Shown here: one piece after another, positions 60,061 to 64,000 of the stretch
Layout of the letters: each line of letters opens with the position of its first letter
Numbering within the stretch: position 1 is the first letter of the stretch
Assembly (NCBI RefSeq): GCF_035083965.1
Contig: NC_089729.1
Span: 18,215,964-18,279,963 of the forward strand
Direction: 5' to 3'
Origin: Branchiostoma lanceolatum
Taxonomy: Eukaryota; Chordata; Leptocardii; Amphioxiformes; Branchiostomatidae
Length of the DNA: 64,000 nt
Program-made: the position numbers and the translations under genes
The notes under the pieces: model-generated
The model's input: the letters and a program-made list of their open reading frames with translations, nothing else
What the model was told of the DNA's origin: nothing
Database searches by the model: none

Positions 60061-61125
60061 TGCAGAGTGACACTTTTACGGACAGTGTGAAAAAGGGAAA
60101 TCTCTGGACCTTCAAACTTACCACACTTGTATTTTCTAATACGGAGGCTGTGACGAAGTAAAAAGTTTGCGCAGGGGATGAAAGATTGTTGAGATATATC
60201 TCTCGGAAAATCCGCGCGCGGGCCGAGGCCAGTGTCACTTCCGGGTGGCTTCACCGGATTGAGAGATCCTGTGACCTTTGACCTTCGTGAAATGTTACCA
60301 TAATACAAATTAGCCTTTTTTTTATTGCGAATAGGTTGATAGCTATAGATCAGAATTGCCTGCAATGAATTGTGGAAAGAGAATTTACTGCATATTTGTG
60401 ATTTCTGAAACATCTTAGAGGTAAGGCTGAATTGTTCGTTGATAATCTTCAAATGGGGCCATATAGATCTAAATTTGTGACTTTTCTCAGAATTTCTAGA
60501 TCCTATCTGGGCCATGCTGTAAAAACGTACTTTTCAGCAGGTTGACCTCTCCTGTATTGAAAGAAAAAGATAAATAAACACTTTTTCTTTACTTGCTATA
60601 AAGCACTACTTGGACTGTGCAGAGATGCAATTTGATCTGTGTGGGTCAATGCTTTTAATTCTTTAATTACCTCTTATTAGAAATGCACTTTTCGCATCTA
60701 GCTCCACATACAACCCACGATTCCGTTGCTAGCTGCATAGGTACTAAAGTGTCACAAGATGATATAGGACTGGCGGTTCTAATCGAGAAAAAGTGCTTCA
60801 TGATAAAAATGACATAAAATGGACCAAACCATTAAAGTCTGGGGCTATCATTAACAATCATCCAGTATAATGGCCTATCCCTACACAATTAATCGCCAAA
60901 TACTACAAAATAAATCAGGATAGTAGTTGTTTGTGATTTCGCACCTTACATCAAGATCCCTTTCATGCATCTATATTACAACTGAGCAGGTCACTTGCAA
61001 AGGAAATTTACAAACACCTCACCCACAATGTACACACTATAAATACTTCACGGAGAATTGTGTCCTACGGACTCTTGTTGATATTATAAACGGTGTGTTT
61101 TATTGGTTGGGCTATGTCAACTATA

Positions 61126-61150
61126 TATAAATATATATAAACATATATAA

Positions 61151-61214
<64 letters not shown>
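61126..61214. repeat. (TA)n microsatellite
   Basis: Nearly pure TA repeat at the outer boundary of the third duplicated unit. Confidence 0.9.
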
Positions 61215-61269
61215 GGCACTTTGGGGATTTAGATAGTTTTTATCTATAACACGTGGCCATACCTTTACG

Positions 61270-62380
61270 TCTTGTTATATATGCACAGCAAACCTATTTG
61301 ATAACACCATTTCAAATATCTAAACAAACCTCTGTTATTGTCATATAAGACCAATATATGCTGTCCAATAGCATGGTTCCTGACATGAAGAATATTTCTT
61401 AAGTATTGCCATATACAAATAATAGAGGACTTATGATAGGATGATTCCAAATATCGAGATATACTTATTACATATTGCCATATACGAAGAAGATATGCAG
61501 TCTAAAAGCAAGATTTCTGTTATTAAAGATACTTCTCACATATTGCCATATATGAAAAAAATAGGCTTTCTGATATGATGATTTCCGAATCAAGACATAC
61601 TTGTTACATATTGCTATATACGAATAAGATATGCTGACTAACAGTATGGTTTCTTATATAGAGAAATACTTCTTACATATTGCCAAATAAGAATAAAATA
61701 GGGCATTTAATAGGATGATTTCTAATATCGAGACATACTTATACTCGTTACATATTGTCATATACGAAAAAGATATTCTGTCTAATAGTATGACTTCTAA
61801 TATCAAGAAGTACTTCTTGCATAATGTCATATACGAATAAGATATGGTATGTAACACTATGAATTCTAATATCTAGAGTCTATAGACGTACCAGCTGTCG
61901 TTACATATTGCCATATAGGATCTAGGAATAAAACAGGCTTTCTGATAAGATAATTTCTTAATCGAGACATACTCGTTACATATTGCCATATAAGGATAAG
62001 ATATTCAGTCTAATAGTATGACTTCTAATATCAAAAAGTACTTCCTGCATATTGCCATATACGAATAAGATATGCTATCTAACACTAAGAATTCTAATAT
62101 CTAGAGTCTAGACCGTAGACGTACCAGTTGTCGTTACATATTGTCATATATGAATAAGATATGGTATCTAACACTATGAATTCTTATATCTAGAGTCTAG
62201 ACTTACTGGTTCTCGTTACATTTTGCCATATAGGAATTAAACAGGCTTTCTGACAGGATACTTTCTTAATCGAGACATACTTGTTATATATTGCCATATA
62301 CGAATGACACATGCTGTCTAATAGGATGATTTCTGATATGTAAGAAATACTTCTTACATATCGCCATATGTCGTCCTTGT
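61270..62380 (-). repeat. Degenerate satellite array, 3' of copy 3
   Basis: Same unit and orientation as 43985-44870, with the same higher-order TCTAGAGTCTAGAC block (about 61872, 62100 and 62192) and nearly identical closing 100 bp. Confidence 0.85.
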
Positions 62381-62692
62381 ACGTTTGTAAGAACATTTTC
62401 AAATGAGACTGTGAAGAATTAAGTGATATAAATATATCTGGCCCTATACACGGAGCTATATAAAACAGTCATGTTCATCACCGAAAACGATGGGCTAGTG
62501 ACTATAAATGTTTTAGTCAAGTAGGCAAGTATCGACAATGCGATTAGTCGATTTTTTCTGTCTCCGGTATCGGATACAATTTCAAAACAAATTTGTAGTT
62601 GAATTCCTCTGTAGCCACATGTCCCCCCAATCTACACACAACTGAACTCCATATTAAATTCACCTCGCCTATTCCTGGTTTGCAGTGCTGTG

Positions 62693-64000
62693 CTAGCGGG
62701 TGTTGTTCTTTCCCTTCAGTCCCTTTTTTGACGGCTTGCTCGTTATACTGAAGCAGTAGATGTCAAGGTGCTTGCAAATTTGGGAGCATATAGCGAAACA
62801 GTATTGGGCCAGGTCAAGCGTCACAAATATCTGAAAGAGATCACATAAGTATGTAAAAGGTCACAAACAGCCAGAAAAGATTTACAATGATACAACGCAG
62901 CAAAACATAATTTATATCAACTGGATTCTTCAAATGAATGTACACCTGTGATGCTAATTACCATTGTGAAGATTCTTCGAACGATATTTCCTTACAAGAA
63001 GTAGAGCGCTTGTCGACAGGCTTTCCTTTGTTGACATGACCCGAAGCCTAGTTTGAATTTTTGGAATGGGGATGAATGCATCTATAGCTACAGTTTGGAA
63101 CATATCTGCACGAAAATCAATGCGCAGACCCATTGCACCTGAACTCGAAAAGGGTCTGTTGCATCAATCATCATTCTAACCTCAGTTAGTTGCCACCTGC
63201 CCATCTCGTAAGATGCCTGCCGTAAGTAGGGTGTGACGTACTAAATGAATATGTACAAAAAATTCTAACCCTCATACACACCGAGGGAGTTCATTTGATC
63301 CCACGCTTGTACTTCGAAGTGCCGTTTGAACACTTTTTAAAAATTCATTCCGCGACTTGTCAGTAAAACTTTATTGTTATAAGCTATCTTTATTTTTTTT
63401 AGGAGATTGGCACAATACCAAAGTCTGGGTTGAGTCCGATTCGGCTCATGGCATCTTTTAGTTTTTTGTCTATATATATTCTTCGAAGTACAATTATTTT
63501 GATACCATGAAGTTTGATATCATAATGATTTTACTGTATTTTGTGGAATAGTGAGGGGCAAAGTTATAGATAATCAAGATAGTACCATTTGTGCAAAACG
63601 CAGTCCTTCTAAACATTTTGTGTTAATTACGACAATGAACATTATCATTCACACCTAACCATATCAAAATGTGCCTCTTTTATGGAAGAAGCATGCAGCA
63701 ATGTATGTTAAACGGGAACAAAATGCAAAATGAAGATAATACTAAACAAAACATTATCAGGCCCATATGGACCCGATATGAATATTCCTTCATTTCAGTA
63801 GCAAAAAAATATTCTAGGGTGCATGAGGGTTAACTAATAGCAACAGCTACGAAGTGCAATTGCCTTGTATCTACAGATTTAGGGCCACTGCTTACCAAAG
63901 TTATCCAGAGAAGGATGTAATCATCAACGAAGCTGTTGAAGCACTGGTTCAGGAGCAGCAAGCCTGGGCCAATCATCGATGAGTCCAATATCGCCATCTG
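62693..64000 (-). CDS. Choline/ethanolamine phosphotransferase-like, copy 3 (last two exons, 5' part beyond window)
   Basis: The last exon is 62693-62830 (46 codons including TAG). The preceding exon runs from 63896 to beyond the window edge ([15 protein letters not shown], then FVDDYILLW). The splice sites match copies 1 and 2. Differences from the others include Glu to Asp in FVDEY and Glu to Lys after Ile-Cys in the last exon. Intron and 3' flank resemble copy 2 far more than copy 1 (long stretches identical with scattered changes), so it looks like a recent tandem copy of the copy-2 unit in the same orientation. The catalytic exon lies outside the window, so integrity cannot be judged. 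A duplicated haplotype in the assembly is an alternative. Confidence 0.85.

Larger units (their letters stand above)
61060..64000 (-). repeat. Third copy of the duplicated unit (3' portion)
   Basis: From about 61085 (ACGGTGTGTTTTATTGGTTG, matching 42920) through the satellite array, the 3' flank and the last two exons, this segment repeats the right arm in the same orientation. It continues past the window edge. It makes copies 2 and 3 a tandem pair, both inverted relative to copy 1. Confidence 0.85.

Noticed and set aside
59952..60515. 187-codon ORF on the minus strand
   Set aside because: Half of it lies in a foldback element arm, there is no recognisable domain, and composition is like the surrounding noncoding DNA.

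Overview
The window is eukaryotic genomic DNA from an intron-rich, transposon-rich animal. Genes are split into many short exons with GT/AG junctions whose phases I could follow. The protein families (a VWA3-type protein, a death-domain TNF receptor, a CYP4-type P450, CDP-alcohol phosphotransferases), the CR1-type LINEs, tRNA-derived SINEs and many short terminal-inverted-repeat elements look most like a cephalochordate (amphioxus, Branchiostoma). That assignment is an inference from gene type and repeat style, not a database match. There are no bacterial operons and no CRISPR.

Left part (1-15 kb): the 5' two thirds of a minus-strand VWA3A/VWA3B-like gene, 17 exons in one continuous reading frame (about 682 residues), starting at 14794 and running off the left edge. 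Its introns are full of small DNA transposons (hAT-like with 8-bp target duplications, a TA-target family, a TTAA-target family), a SINE, a minisatellite and microsatellites.

15-23.4 kb: a seven-exon minus-strand TNF-receptor-superfamily gene (signal peptide, cysteine-rich domains, transmembrane helix, cytoplasmic death domain) whose last exon seems to carry a one-base frameshift. Behind it is a minus-strand three-exon 3' remnant of a CYP4-type P450 with a stop codon in the heme-loop exon.

23.4-58 kb: a large inverted duplication. A nine-exon choline/ethanolamine phosphotransferase-like gene lies on the plus strand (26881-37200), and a second complete copy lies on the minus strand (45181-57359). 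The arms are about 15 kb and are separated by a spacer of about 4.4 kb holding a SINE, a broken LINE, a GC-rich tandem duplication and a minisatellite. Both copies keep open frames, splice sites and the CDP-alcohol phosphotransferase motif. Mobile elements present in one arm only, with the empty site preserved in the other, order the events after duplication.

58-64 kb: a repeat-rich spacer, then the 3' end of a third copy (minus strand, exons 8-9, cut by the window edge), in tandem with copy 2. All three copies are followed by the same degenerate satellite with a unit of about 70 bp, which suggests the locus expands and inverts around that array.
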